Source: Diatrype stigma
Lineage: Eukaryota > Ascomycota > Sordariomycetes > Xylariales > Diatrypaceae
Reading direction: 5' to 3'
Assembly: GCA_022225965.2 (NCBI GenBank)
Contig: JAKJXP020000130.1
Coordinates: forward strand, 45,466 to 109,465
DNA: 64,000 nucleotides
Shown: positions 23,701-34,392 of the stretch, piece by piece
How the letters are laid out: each line of letters begins with the position of its first letter
Position numbering within the stretch: the stretch's first letter is position 1
Translations under genes and position numbers: made by a program
Notes under the pieces: generated by a model
Told to the model about the DNA's origin: nothing
The model's input: only the letters and a program-made list of their open reading frames with translations
Databases searched by the model: none

Positions 23701-25820
23701 AAATCGGTAACGTATTTTGTTTATTTTAAAATTAAATAGGCTTTCGTTTTTTTTTTCGGAATATATATTTTCGAAATTCTTTAGGCAGTTTAGTAATATA
23801 ACCGTTTTTTTGGCGCTGTTTTTGCCGAATTTAGGAATGTTTCGATCGTTTTCGAATTCGATTAAATTTATTTAATAAACCGATTTATTTACGAAAGCAA
23901 ATTCGGCTAATTTTTTGCCGTCGATTTCTTTTAAATCGCCGAACGTTTATCGATAAATAGTCGTTTTTAGTATCATTTTTAATTGCTTCATATTAGAACA
24001 GAATAAAAGGAAATTAAACGCTTTATAATCGTAACGGATTATAAAAAACAACTAATAAAACCTTCGTTTTTTTTTTTTGTTACGTTTATTATTTTTACGT
24101 TAAATTCGTATATTTCGTAATACTTAATAAGAACGTTATTAATTCTTAATAATTTCGGTTATATAACGGTAATTAATCGGAATTTGTTTTTAACGAAACG
24201 CCGGCTTATTATATTAACTTGGATTTTTATATTTAGGTTAATCCTTATTGTAATAAACGTTGCGCCTTTTTTCGGGAATACGGTTGCGGCTTTTCGAAAC
24301 GGCGGGCTTATGCTAATCGTATATAAAAGCTTCGCCAAAATAAGTTATACGTAAACGCTTATTCCGGCAAGCCATTTTTCGATTCCGAATTAATATTAAA
24401 ATCGTCGTATTAAATAAGGTTTTAAACGGTTACGAAAAGGATAACTTTAAGTACGTTCGGCGGCGTTTTTTTATTCTTTAATCGGAATGGAAGTTCCGAA
24501 TGTTTTTTTTTTTATAAGCGATAATTCGGTATCCCTTTTTTTCGTAATTTCAATATGTCATTAATAATTCTTTTCGGTTTTATTATCGAACCAATTTATT
24601 ACGATCGGAATTTATTCGGCATTCGGAATTTCCTTATTAGTCGCTTTTGTTTCGTTTTATTTAAACGTTAAGCGTTTTAATGTTAAATATCTTGTTTTTT
24701 TTAAGCTTTAAAAAAACGTTATTATACGGCCGTTTATTTTTCCGTTGTTTTATTTTTAAAACTTAGTTTTTGCGTTAAGCTTATTAAATTTAATTAATAT
24801 CCGTTATTACGACAAAAAGTTATTTTAATGTAACCTTTTGTTTTAATATTTTCGTTTTTAATGCAAGCTATAAACGATAAAAAAAATAATACGTTAAACG
24901 CGGGTTTTTTTATTAAAAATTTAAATCCGGCTTTTTTACGTTAATTTAATAAATTCGTTACGTAATAAAAAATTTCATCGGCAATTCGTCGCTTTAACGT
25001 AAATCTTTAAATGCATTTCGAAACGTACGTATTATGTATTCGGAATTTATATGTTTCTTTTTAACGAAAAATTATAAATTTTCGAATGCCGTTTTAATAA
25101 TGCTTTTTTTTATGTTATCGCGATACGATTGTTATTTAATTTAAAAATCGTTTTTTATACGGTCCGTAATTTAATATATATATATTGCTTTAATTTATTT
25201 TGATTTTTCGATAGCGTTGGTTTCGGTAATGGAAATAATTCATTTCTTTTTTTTTTTTTATCGTAAACCGTTCGTTAAATATTCGATTTAGGTATTTCGG
25301 AAATTTATCGTTTCGTAAGGTTTTGTTTATATATTATGCGATAACGAAAGCAATTAATGTTTTTCGTTTTATTTTATTTTTCGCAATTTATTCGACGCGT
25401 AAATTCCGTTTGTTTTCGTTTTAAGTACGTTTCGTTTTTAATTTAATTAATAATCGAATAATCTTTTAATTCGTAACGAAAGCAGGGTCGTTTATAATGC
25501 GACCCGGTAACGATTAGTTGCCGACCGTACGTACGAAAGTGCTTTCGGAATTTCCGTAGCTTAAAAAGTTTTCGCATATCGAATTCTTTTCGTTATTTTA
25601 ACGCTAAACGGTTGCTAGCGGTTTTTTTCGTTTTATAAGATAACGGATATCGCTTTTCCGTTTTCGTCGTTCGTACGTCGTTTTTTATTCGATTCGGCGG
25701 CGATTTAACGTTAAAAATCTTTTTTTATATCGTCCGTTATAGCCGTTTTATTTCGAAAATTATGGCTGGTTTTGTTTATATTAATTATTGCGTTAAATAT
25801 CGAATAAAAAGCTAAAAAAT

Positions 25821-26032
25821 TATAAAAATATAAATAATTAAGAATTAATAACGTAATAATTAAAGATAAACGAAATTATTTTAAAAAAAAGGTATATAAG
25901 ATTATTTATAGCTATAATTCTTAAAAATATATAAAATTTTCCTTATGGGCCTTAATTCTTAATACGGCGCTTAGGCGCCGATTACGTATCGCTTACGTAA
26001 TAAGCCCCCTAAATAAGAGCCATTTCTTTATA
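25821..26032 (-). repeat. Right LTR (5' LTR of the minus-strand Gypsy element)
   Basis: 212-bp partner of the left LTR; differences between the copies are mostly transitions. Followed by CCATT, the right target duplication. Confidence 0.85.
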
Positions 26033-26510
26033 CCATTTTATATTTTCGGATATTACTTATTTATTATAACGACATAATAACGCATTCGTAATAATTTCGT
26101 TTCGAATTTTTAAAGTAATTATAATATAATATAATAAGAAATTAAATAATAATAATAACGAAAACATGTATTAAAATAACGGCAACGACGATAACTTTAA
26201 TTATTTAATCGCAAAATTTAATTCGTAATAATTCGTATAATATCGGCATAATTTTAATTATTCGATTAAAGAATTTAATTAATTCGTAATAATTCGTATA
26301 ATAACGGCGTTATTAATATTTAACTTAATAATAACGAAGTTAAATATTTCGTATTAAAAATTACTATTAAAAACAGCTACATTAATAATCGATCGAAACG
26401 AAATAATACGTATAATAAACGACGAAAATACGTAATAAAATAACGGCGACGACGTAATTAATTGCCTTAACGCCTTAATGGTTTAACCTTTAATGAAAAG
26501 GTTTTAGTTT
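26033..26510. repeat. Tandem array remainder and right arm of outer element
   Basis: It resumes directly after the right LTR with CCATTTTATATTTTCGG, the same unit as in 16.8-18.0 kb. This shows that the LTR element split the array. Beyond about 26110 the sequence is AT-rich and non-coding. Confidence 0.6.
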
Positions 26511-26639
26511 ATTAGTTTTTATATAGAATTAAAATACCAGGGCAATCTTTCGTATTAATAACAGTTTAAAACTTAACCTTTTAGGATTTTCCGGAAGCCC
26601 AGAAGCCGTACGGACCTATATTTATACCCCTCACGAGCC
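26511..26639 (-). repeat. Right terminal direct repeat of outer element
   Basis: Partner of 16261-16389. Substitutions such as GTATAGG/ATATAGA, GATCAG/AATTAA and TATGG/TACGG are G-to-A or C-to-T. It ends about 180 bp from the stop codon of the Zn2Cys6 gene. Confidence 0.8.
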
Positions 26640-26815
26640 CCTGTAAGGATCACGTAACGCCATACCCTGACAGATTGGGAGAAGCAGATCAAGGAGCTCG
26701 CACCTATTACCAACGAACTGTCCTGAGGCGCCCTATCGGCTATCCAATTGATACTGATACTCCTCATCTGACATCTGTTGCTTCCGGTGAGGTCAATCAT
26801 ACAGGGGCCGCATGT

Positions 26816-28622
26816 TCACCAACTGAACACCTCCTCAATCACGTTAACCTGAGCATTAGCTCCTTGCATTTGTTGAACATACTGCAACCGACCCCCTCTT
26901 GCATCGAGTTCCAGGGATGGTCGGATGCTCGGCAATCCCGACGGATTTGGATCATTGGTACAAGCATTCACTCCTTCCATCAATCCCTCCTCGATTTCTT
27001 TTATCCGCTCAGCAGCCTTTGCAACTAACAGGCTATTCCATGGGCCCTCTTGGCGCGACGTTGAGCGAAGAAGGGTAATCGCTTTTTGGCGGATTATAGG
27101 GTCTTGACACTGACTAGTCACGGTGTATAGAGGAATGATGAGCCCCATATCGGAACAGAACGAGGTTGTTCGTCCTCCTGAATCCTTGTCAGGTGAGATG
27201 TAAGAGATAATATTTTCGCCGTGTGCAACTATCTCCTCCATCTGCGGCATGAGCTCTTCCCAGCGTGAGCGATATCCTGGTGGTAGATGCTCGGCGTGGA
27301 AAGAGACATGTGTGCTTAGAACATGTAGTTGTAGCACAGCTAGGGCAATATCTTCCCTCGGAGTTAATGATGGGCCTTTTGACCATGCAAATTCCTGCAG
27401 GGCGAGCGAAAATCTCGACAGTAGAGTAGTACAATAGGCTATACTAGACTCAACAGCGGCAGGGGAATGGGTGAGATCGCTTGACGATGAGAGCTGGGCG
27501 GCGAGACTACTAGTGAATAGACAATACCCATATTCGAAGATGTCTTTCGCCTCTTGAATACTAGAGAAGGAGAAAGGAGTATCATTGTATGTGCCCCCAG
27601 AGAAATACATTTCGTAACGCTTGAACTTATGGTCTCTAACTACCTACCCCGGATACATCAGCCAAAGTAAAGACTAGGGGAACAGAGCTAGATTTCCTTA
27701 CTGTTGTAACCCGTGGATCTAGTCTAGCGAAGATTGTAGCAAGAACTTCTAGTGGGGCGTATAAATCCTTCTGACTCGTTGACCCAAGCACATCGTGTCG
27801 AAGTATTCCGCTGCGCTGGTCATAAACTGTTTCGCACAGCAGCTTCGCGCCACTTTGGATATGGGATATTGCCGAGGCATGGCGCCCTTGCATATTCTGC
27901 GAGAATTAGCATCTAGCATCTAAGATCTAGCACTAGATATTAGGGACAGCTAGGTACAGAATGGGAAGGAGTCACCTCGAAGCAAGAGAAAAGGATGCAT
28001 GAGATGAGGCAAAGATCGACGCTCCGTTCCCCAATTTGAGATAGGGGGGTTAGTAAGTCCCTGATGGCGAGATTATATTGCTCCAATGCGAAAGCCCCGT
28101 TAGCACCTGTCATAGCCGCCTGATGCTCAGCCAGCTCATGGCACGAGCCTATGGCAACAACAGCATGGTGCACAGCCGATTCATGGTATGCGGTTTGAAG
28201 AACGATTCTTTCCCAGAAGTCGGAGCCGAAAAAGCCGGCGAGTTGTGGGCAGGTTCGCTGAACGAAGAACGCCAATGACCGTTTTGATTGTGAGCAACCC
28301 CGGATGTCAAAGGATGGACCTGTTATAACAGCTGCAGAGGCAGAGGCTGGGTTCCGAGTTGACTGGCGCGATGAAAGGTCATGAGGATAGCCATCGCAGG
28401 CACGGCGTGTCGATGTGCATCGCAGACAGGCTGGCCGTGTCTCATCGCATTTCACTCGCCGTACTGCATATAGGCATATAGCCACTTAGGATTAGTCAAC
28501 CGTCAGAGTACATATTGGTCTCAACCTCGTATTTTGTGGTCCTTACTCTTACAAGTGAGGCACCCCGACCGCGTCTTCGGTCTGTATGCTCGCTTTCTCT
28601 TCCCTTTGGCGACCTTGGGCAT
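26816..28622 (-). CDS. Zn2Cys6 fungal-type transcription factor
   Basis: Predicted 528-residue nuclear DNA-binding regulator in four exons: 28547-28622, 27976-28463, 27702-27896, 26816-27643. The binuclear zinc cluster has Cys at 21, 24, 31, 38, 41 and 48 (spacing 2-6-6-2-6), and its CLTCK/IRRVKC junction spans the first intron (28464-28546). The middle region has CFENMQGRHASAISHIQSG, typical of the fungal-specific domain in small Zn2Cys6 proteins. The third intron has two possible acceptors (exon 4 from 27643 or 27625, both in frame), so six residues are uncertain. It is divergent from the secreted peptidase-like gene, which it might regulate by position, though targets are unknown. Its 3' end lies close to the RIP block but the coding sequence looks intact. 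Confidence 0.85.
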
Positions 28623-29603
28623 TGGAAGGGTATGGGATGTAGTTAATGGGATGAAGCGATTAATATTCGAAGTTCAGGGGTAATTATTGCATTATTGCAT
28701 ATGACCGACGTGACGTATCTGGTATAAGGATAGCACGGTTAATATAGGTAGCACGTGACTTTAGGCTAGCCCCGCCCCTTGTCCCCTTCCGCCCCGGTTC
28801 GCCGAAGCCCCTATTTCGACTTCAAAGCTTCCCCACGCTTTCAGTTTTGGGCTTTGGATCAACATGCTTCTTTCTCCCACTTCCTCCAAGGTGGCGTTCG
28901 GAAATACTATTAAAGATATTCCACACGTACCTCAATTTCTCTGGTCTGCTCGCTATTTTAAGGAAGCATGGAAAGCTCTGCATCGGAAAGCCCGCTTCGG
29001 CCCGCCGCCCTCGGTCGTTGTGTCGTCGTGTACAGTCGCACAGGACGAGGAGTCAGGGTTCGCAGTAGTTGCAAACCGGACGATTAGCATCCCTCGTACT
29101 CGTAGGGACCCTGTTCTATTATCTAGGCATTCAGGCCCTGGGGGTGATGACAACGTTACAACGTGTTACAACGACGCCAGACATGAACATGGCTATTTTG
29201 GTACGCTGGTATGACCCAGTTTTTCATGACAATACCAGGTTTTGATTGGTCGGCTCGTAGGGACCCTGTCACTTTAGCTGCTTTCAACCAATCAAAATCA
29301 GAGTTCATGGTTTGGTGGATCACGGTATATCACGATGCTCATCGTCGAGTCTAGCAGGTGTGGCTTGGTGGCACCGAGTCATAGCAGGTAGGGGCCCATT
29401 ACCTACCCAGGTACATATCAGATAACCGCTCGGGCGTCACAACATTGGAAGCGAGAACTCGAACACATATATAAATATATGTAGTATCTGAGCCAGCTCG
29501 TTCTCTCAGCTCACTCTCTGCAAGACACTCTCTTCAGGACATTATCCCCAAGTCACTCGTTCTCAGTCCTTGGTGCCAGACTTCCTTCTGTCGATTGCTT
29601 ATA
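28623..29603. promoter_or_regulatory. Divergent promoter, Zn2Cys6 factor / peptidase-like gene
   Basis: About 980 bp. Notable: an inverted repeat, TTTTGATTGGT (about 29239) facing ACCAATCAAAA (about 29289), each arm with a CCAAT core; a direct repeat of CTCGTAGGGACCCTGT at about 29099 and 29249; and a TATATAAATATA stretch near 29468-29479, about 130 bp before the peptidase start. A 116-codon frame at 28864-29214 has no recognised similarity. Confidence 0.5.
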
Positions 29604-31694
29604 ATGAAAACTTCGTTGATTTTGGCCCTGCAGGGCTTGCTTCAACTTGCGTCTGCAACCTGTTCCAACATCTGTGCTTTGGATCAAATAACCCCCTCTA
29701 AGACGCTCACTTGGTGTCCTTGCAATGGCGGTTTCTTCTGCGCTAGGCTTGATGTGAGCTTCTTCTCCCTGACGCATGCTTTCTTTGTCTTGCTTGTATA
29801 CTGAGCCGGCTATATAGGTGCCCCTTGATTACCAGAACCCTGATCTTGGGCGAGCTTCAGTCCCCATCGTCAAATACCCTGCCCAATCCAACTCTTCCTT
29901 AGGACCTTACCAAGGCATGGTACTCCTCAATCCTGGTGGACCTGGAGCTTCCGGTGTGAGTGAGGCTCTAGGTAACGCGACTACCCTTCAAGTGAGTCAT
30001 CGGCTTCTCTTTTTCACACCGCCCGGGGCCAACTTTAATAGATGGGCGGTAGCTAACTCCCATGTATGAGGCAGACCGCGATTGGGACGAACTGGGACAT
30101 TGTTGGTTTTGATCCTAGAGGCATGTGGCTCAGCGAGCCTCTGGCTAGCTGCTCGGTCAATCTCACCTATGATCAGCGCATTGCCTTGACCTCCAGGTCG
30201 GTTCCGAGGGTTTTGGATAGCTATTACGACAGCTTCATTGACTACGGCAAGCACCTTGGCGAGCAGTGTGAGGAATTGATAGGGGGCGAAACGGATGCTG
30301 GCCCGCATATGTCTACTGCGACTACTGCTAGGGACATGCTCAACATTGTCGACGCATTCGCAGAAACAGAAGATGGCAAAAGAGCAGTATGTAACATCGC
30401 CAGACTATTTGCTCACCCCCCGCCCCCGTTTTCTTGGGGCTTGGGATCTCTTTCCCTGGCAGTGAATGTCCCTCTCTTGTATCAGGTGGCTAGCAAATCT
30501 TGCTAGATTCTTGATGGTCCCCGCATTATCCTAGTTCTTTCTATATGGTACTTCTAACTCACATTGTCACAGACTAAACCTAGTCACCTTCTGAACTACT
30601 ATGGAATCAGCTATGGTACATTTTTTGGTCAAACCTTCGCTTCCATGTTTCCCAACAAAGTGGGCAATATGGTCCTAGATGGCGTCGTGAGCCCCGAGGG
30701 CTTTTTGACCAACTACACATCTAGCAGCATCAACCATCTAGATGGAATTATCGCTTCCTTCTTCATATATTGCCACGAGGCTGGACTGTCAGAGTGTCCA
30801 TACTACATCGGCTCTACCCCAAGAGACATCTACGAGCGGTTCAACCGGTCTTTCACACAGCTTGATCCTCGAAAAGCGGTGGCCGAGGGTTGGTCGAATG
30901 CTACCGATATCGAGGCAGCATTGCTCATATTGAAGATCGGACTTCTTAGCGTAGCCGACATGCCGCTCTCCTATTTCAACGTATTGCCTGATGTACTACT
31001 AGACCTTGAGAGTGCGATTTCCACGCAGAACATCAGCACATGGGTAGGGCAAGCCATGGCCGTCTTTGGCACCAGCTACGACAACCCGGAATGGACTCTC
31101 GGTGTGCTGTGCTCTGACCAGGACAATAGGTGGTACAACAAGACGCTGGACGACTTGAGACCTCAACTTGTAGAGCTGGAAAGTCAAAGCATAACCGGCG
31201 AGGTTTGGAGCAAGTCGATGCTTGGATGTCTCGGCTGGCCGATCAAAGCCACCGAGATATACAACGGACCATTTGGAGGGGACACGGCAACACCCATACT
31301 CTTTGTCAGCAACACTTATGACCCGGTCACACCTATTGACAAGTGAGTACTTAGTCCCGTCTATCAACTAGTCTTAAAGCTGACTATAGGAAACCAGTTC
31401 GCTCTCGTCGGCGCCGAACTATAAGAACGCCCAGGTGCTCACAATTGATGGAATGGGCGTGAGTATAGTACCCAGCCATAGAACAGCGCTTTTTAATGCT
31501 AATCGGTTCAAAAGCATACCGCCAGTGCGACACGAAATCTTTGCGGTTATGCAAAGATAGCTACCTACTTCCAGACGAACCAGTTGCCTGGGAATGACTC
31601 CTTCTGCCCTCTTGAGACAGGCCCCTTTGGTATTGTCTTGAGTGGAACTTTGACAGAGAACATCATGCAAGCCGGTTTGTGGAATCTTCATTGA
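29604..31694 (+). CDS. Secreted tripeptidyl-aminopeptidase-like alpha/beta hydrolase (S33/TAP family)
   Basis: Predicted 548-residue serine hydrolase in six exons: 29604-29753, 29818-29991, 30075-30386, 30573-31342, 31398-31458, 31515-31694. Residues 1-19 form a signal peptide (SLILALQGLLQLASA). The oxyanion region is LLNPGGPGASG, the nucleophile elbow GISYGT (Ser225), and the TAP-like C-terminal domain supplies Asp462 (YDPVTP) and His490 (GMGH). The His codon begins the last exon, so correct splicing is needed for activity. Several N-x-S/T sites fit secretion. It probably trims peptides from N-termini outside the cell; substrate is not deducible. ATG at 29604 is used. The fourth intron uses the second acceptor (CCAG, 31397), because the first would shift the frame. 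Confidence 0.9.
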
Positions 31695-31918
31695 ATTCGT
31701 CTATGAGGTGGCCAGGGAGTGATATAAAGGGCTGCTACCTTTCACCGGTTGAGGCTAAATTGTACATGACTGTCGTTCTCGCATCGATGTTGTTCCTCGT
31801 TCACTTACATCTTTACGATGCCGAGTTTAGTTTAGCCATATAAATACTTTTGTTTATTCTTTCGGTATCTGATCTGTTACTTGACTGCACCTTTGTTTTT
31901 CACTGAGTGGCCAACGCC
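31695..31918. terminator. Convergent 3' region, peptidase-like gene / SGNH hydrolase
   Basis: Only 224 bp separate the two stop codons, so polyadenylation signals for both genes must lie here. ATAAATA occurs near 31840. Confidence 0.45.
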
Positions 31919-32858
31919 TTATGCGGGCACTCCGTCCTTGATAAGTTGGCTCAACGTTTCATTGGCGGCGATCCAGGTACCCTCCAACCCCCTATCATCC
32001 AGCTTCTCCAATAGCAGATCTGCCAGCATGCGACCGAACACGACGCTTCCCCAGTCGTTCAGATGCGTCTGGTCGTCCGCGTTGAGGTTGTACACCTGCG
32101 CAGCGTCTTCGCCGATCGCGTTCACGTAATCGATGCTGGCCTGGTTGAGATCGAGGTACGTGGTGTCAGTGGCTTCGGCGGCCGCGATGGCGGCGGCCCG
32201 CTGGTCGTGCAGGGAGTCGACTACTTCGTGTTCAGAATCGAAGGTGCGGCGGGTGAGCGAGGTGACGAGGAGCTATTAATATAGATATTAGATCAGGGGC
32301 CGTGTTTCGATCTTGAGATATCTTGTTGTTTTGCCTCCTTCTGAGATTATGGCCCGCTGCCTATGAAAGAAGGGAGAGGGGTGTATTGAGGGTAAATAAG
32401 ACAGGAAGACGTACAGGAGTAGCGCCCGCGTCCCTGGCCTCCGTGGCCAAGTTCTCCAGGTTGGCTTGAAATTGCTCTAGGCTGATATTCTTGTCGGACT
32501 TCTGATCATTGTGTCCGAACTGGATGGTGACGTAGGTGTCGAACTCCTCTTTATTGTCAGACACCAATCCCAAGACGGTCGCCCAATCGCCGCCATCAAC
32601 GAAAGAGACCGTCGTTGCTCCGTTGTGGCCCAGGTTCTTGCCCCATGCCGGGGAGACGAGGAAAGAGAGGAACCCGTTTCCCCAGCCACCGCCGCCGGTC
32701 GACTGGACCGCCGTGGTGCTGTCGCCGGCCAGGAAGAAGGCGGGCGGCTTCGCCGCATTTGTGCTCTGCCGCTGGTTGTGTTTGCGGCTAGGGGTTGGAT
32801 TAGCCGTCCCTGGAAGGGCTAGCAGGGCTGCGGCGAAGGTGAAAGCAAACGACTTCAT
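31919..32858 (-). CDS. SGNH hydrolase, rhamnogalacturonan acetylesterase-like (CE12)
   Basis: Predicted 265-residue secreted esterase; family members remove acetyl groups from rhamnogalacturonan in pectin. A signal peptide covers residues 1-19 (FAFTFAAALLALPGTA). Block I is FFLAGDSTTA with nucleophile Ser47; block III is FGHND (115-118) supplying Asn; block V is DQTH with Asp215 and His218. GGWGNGF after block I is typical of CE12. One intron, 32273-32414 (142 bp, donor GTACGT, acceptor TAG), separates exon 1 (32415-32858) from exon 2 (31919-32272). It uses the ATG at 32858; the frame extends four codons further only with a TTG. It converges with the peptidase-like gene, so both secreted enzymes lie side by side. 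Confidence 0.92.
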
Positions 32859-34392
32859 ATTAAGTATCAACTACGAAAACTAATATAGCGCTTTGTTTTC
32901 ATAGTAGAGCTACGATAGCTATGTGCGACTTCTTCATGGTTCATTCATCTATATATATATATATATATAATATTACAATGGGCACGAATGCATGATATGG
33001 TCATTTCAAGTTTTCGTCAAGGTGGCTTGCATATTGAAGCGTCACAGTTAGATTTCTCCGTCTACGAGAATGCATGATATGCTTGGCGGAAGAATCCAGC
33101 ACCGCAGCTAACTAACTTGATTCGTCCTATGCCGGATGATATCCCGAAATCGCCCTTCGATATCGTCGGGTGACATGGTGAATGGGGCGCCATGGGTTCC
33201 CCGCACTGGACTTCATGGATATGCCTACATGCGATGCCGAAAGACCATTGCGATGTAGAATCCCAGGAACGAGCCATGCGACATTCTCGCTGTTCAGTAT
33301 GACCGTTCTCACCGACACATTCTCATTCGAGATGCAACGAGCGAGAGCCTTAAGTATTGGGTAAGACCTGAGCTCGGCCAAGCTCCAGAGGATGAAAGGG
33401 CGATACATGTAGCGGAGCCAAAAAGATGCTAGCTGTATAGAGGGTGTGTGAAGAGCATCTCATCGGTCTTGGAAAGGAAGACTATGTTTGCACCCATCAC
33501 TATACGTCCCGAAGAGTCTAAGCGACCGATCAGCGCAGAGGGGGGATGTGTCAGTTGCAGTCTCTAGATGTCGGTCTAGGCTTCAAGTCAAAATGCTATC
33601 GAGTCACATTTGGAGACGGACGAATGTTCGATTTGTCTGAGTATAATAGATTGATTGATTGCTTGGTTGAGTTTGGATTGCAGTCACTCGGATTGCCATA
33701 AATCGTATGGTGGAGGGAGGACAAAGAAAACACATGGTATATCCGTCAAAGTAGCTATTCTATATAGGTATGGGTATATGGTATGGGTATAAGTAGGTGG
33801 GTATAAATAGGTAGGGCTGGGCTTCTGCGCCGACGGTGGTGTGAAAATGCCCCTTTAATAAATGCAGTTCATCCGCCCATGCCATGTAGTAGGCAGCCCG
33901 AGCACGCAGATACTGAACCGAAACGAGTTTTCTATAGAGTACGCGCGTTGCAAGAATGGAAAAACCTCGCGTAACGTACATGTATATATATACCCATCAG
34001 TCTCCAGTTCAGTTTGGGCGTGGAATATTCTGTGTGAATGAACGACCTATCGTGTATTCAATTAAACTCAGAAAAGAAATGAAGACCTGCCCAGCAAGCG
34101 AAGCAAGATGGTAATAAAAAGACGAGAAACGCGAAACGTGAAATGGTATCCTTCAACAATTGCTGTGTAACTTGAGAAAATAAAATCAGATAAAACTGGG
34201 AGGGGGGGAATCGTGTGTATCCTTTATCCTGTATCCTGGGAATCCGTGTGGCTAGATATATCCAACAAATGCAATCAATCGTTCGCTCGTTCGCTCGTTT
34301 GTTCGTGACGGCGTTCAACGTAAAAGAGATAAGGCACTGGAGCCAGCCCACAAACCCGAGTTACATATCACATCACATCACACCATATTCAT
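32859..34392. other. Intergenic, SGNH hydrolase promoter and 3' flank of the large gene
   Basis: No gene seen. An AT dinucleotide run lies at 32951-32970 close to the hydrolase start, and GGTATGGGTATA repeats at about 33765-33800. A few 60-100 codon frames are shadow-like with no protein character. Confidence 0.45.

Larger units (their letters stand above)
18010..26032 (-). mobile_element. RIP-inactivated Ty3/Gypsy LTR retrotransposon, 8,023 bp
   Basis: Two 212-bp LTRs (18010-18221 and 25821-26032) bound an internal region whose minus strand carries degenerate pol: reverse transcriptase (about 23060-23640), then integrase (about 21181-21632), then a C-terminal part with an RIHDVF-like end. 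Domain order RT before integrase places it in Ty3/Gypsy. A minus-strand purine tract next to the left LTR confirms orientation. Every frame is full of stops, base composition is extremely AT-rich, and Gly/Asp/Trp codons are changed as G-to-A or C-to-T mutation predicts. LTR ends read TA...TA where intact elements have TG...CA, again as RIP would give. It is non-functional. Confidence 0.88.
16261..26639 (-). mobile_element. Outer RIP-decayed element with 129-bp terminal direct repeats (TRIM/LARD-like)
   Basis: Two 129-bp direct repeats of identical length (16261-16389 and 26511-26639) bound the AT-rich block. Their differences are all transitions, as RIP produces. Subtracting the 8-kb Gypsy insertion and one copy of its target duplication leaves about 2.35 kb with no coding sequence and an internal tandem array. 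A purine tract (minus-strand AAAAAAAAAGAA) abuts the left repeat, where a polypurine tract would be if the element runs on the minus strand. This fits a non-autonomous LTR element. I find no matching target duplication around it and no clear primer-binding site, so the class is inferred. Confidence 0.5.

Noticed and set aside
16390..26510. Possible centromere or rDNA because of extreme AT content
   Set aside because: LTRs, a target duplication and degenerate RT/integrase explain the composition as RIP-decayed retroelement.
28864..29214. 116-codon frame between the Zn2Cys6 and peptidase genes
   Set aside because: No recognisable family or splice support, and it occupies a divergent promoter; kept only as a remote possibility.
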